Assembly: GCF_014396585.1 (NCBI RefSeq)
Contig: NZ_CP060717.1
Span: 372,001 to 436,000 of the forward strand
Source: Sphingomonas rhizophila
GTDB lineage: Bacteria; Pseudomonadota; Alphaproteobacteria; Sphingomonadales; Sphingomonadaceae
Reading direction: 5' to 3'
DNA length: 64,000 nt
The notes beneath the pieces are model-generated. The model made no database searches, had not been told where the DNA came from, and worked only from the letters and a program-made list of their open reading frames with translations. The position numbers were made by a program, and so were the translations under genes. Positions 63,692 through 64,000 of the stretch are shown piece after piece (the stretch's first letter is position 1; every line of letters begins with the position of its first letter).

Positions 63692-64000
63692 CAGCGCGCC
63701 TCCCACTCGTCGCGCAGGATCGAGAACAGCACCGTGTCGCGGACATGGCCGGTCCAGGTGATGCGGTCGGCGCGCATGACGCCCTCACGCACCGCGCCCA
63801 GCTTGGTCATCGCCGCCTGGCTCCGGGCGTTGCGCGCGTCGACTCGGAACTCGATCCGGCGGTATCCGCAGTCGAAGGCGCGGCGCATCATCATGTCCTT
63901 GATCCGGCGGTTGATGCCGGTGCCGCGATAGCGCGGACGGTAATAGGTATTGCCGATCTCCAGCACGCCGCGGGCTTCGTCGATGCCGAGGAAGCAGCTC
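63691..64000 (-). CDS. GNAT-family N-acetyltransferase (C-terminal part, truncated by window edge)
   Basis: The last 102 residues of an acetyltransferase whose start lies beyond the right edge. The acetyl-CoA loop is 'RPRYRGTGINRRIKDMMMRR' and the following 'YRRIEFRVDARNARSQAAMT' plus 'KLGAVREGVMRADRI' are the RimJ/RimL-type pattern that modifies protein or small-molecule amines. Coupled to tdk by a one-base overlap. Substrate unknown. Confidence 0.88.
   Translation of the reverse strand, partial: SCFLGIDEARGVLEIGNTYYRPRYRGTGINRRIKDMMMRRAFDCGYRRIEFRVDARNARSQAAMTKLGAVREGVMRADRITWTGHVRDTVLFSILRDEWEAR

Overview
The window is about 64 kb of GC-rich chromosomal DNA from an alphaproteobacterium, almost certainly of the order Sphingomonadales (Sphingomonas or a close relative). 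Supporting evidence: a crtZ/crtB/crtI/crtY carotenoid cluster, a PEPxxWA-type C-terminal sorting protein with a PrsK/PrsR two-component pair, a PspA/PspC/PspB-like set, DUF3297, a DUF2171 'SWFGDD' protein, and the branched-chain 2-oxoacid dehydrogenase gene order E1alpha-E1beta-E2. It reads as core chromosome: no insertion sequence, phage, integrase or CRISPR array was seen, and no gene-free stretch exceeds 300 bases.

Layout. 1-3.8 kb: a truncated Tat-exported protein and the branched-chain 2-oxoacid dehydrogenase operon (minus strand). 3.9-6.2 kb: DUF3297, a small hypothetical gene and the phage-shock operon behind a sigma-54-like promoter. 6.2-9.85 kb: a TonB-dependent receptor, a RibB/RibA-like protein and tRNA-Thr. 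9.9-15.2 kb: a VIT-family transporter, a coupled DUF429-like/MmcQ/MscS operon, rarA and a PadR regulator. 15.2-17.6 kb: a glycosyltransferase, a deoxyinosine glycosylase and small genes. 17.6-22.8 kb: carotenoid genes, a fatty-acid-hydroxylase-family protein and DUF2141. 22.9-27.4 kb: an ABC ATPase plus a 1190-residue ABC-2 permease/M1 aminopeptidase fusion. 27.4-33.4 kb: tRNA-Glu, wecB, a CpdA-like phosphodiesterase, a complex I accessory subunit, hrpB and a FeeM-like N-acyl amino acid synthase. 33.6-38.4 kb: the PEPxxWA protein, an EAL protein, a lipoprotein, a PadR/HAAS pair and octaprenyl diphosphate synthase. 38.4-45 kb: an M13 peptidase lipoprotein, a PepSY/response-regulator/kinase set and uup. 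45-53 kb: a glycosyltransferase/GH13 pair, prsK/prsR, manC and an aldo/keto reductase. 53-64 kb: a DUF4893 lipoprotein, 3-hydroxybutyrate dehydrogenase, a zinc metallopeptidase, an oxidoreductase, the SWFGDD protein, tRNA-Ala, truB-rpsO-pnp, a membrane protein, thymidine kinase and a truncated acetyltransferase.

How genes work together. Many neighbours are translationally coupled by ATGA, GTGA or TGATG overlaps: the E1alpha/E1beta/E2 genes, the crtYIB genes, response regulator/kinase, prsK/prsR, GH13/glycosyltransferase and the PadR/HAAS pair. The ABC ATPase and the permease/peptidase fusion form a self-contained module and are the most interesting poorly characterised system here.

Quality warning. 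Thirteen genes, including pnp and the prenyl synthase, are each broken by exactly one missing base (two in the M13 peptidase). Nearly all losses are in short G or C runs, and every gene regains a full-length frame when a base is restored at each site. I read these as sequencing or assembly deletions rather than real pseudogenes and annotate the genes as single intact CDSs, marking each break.
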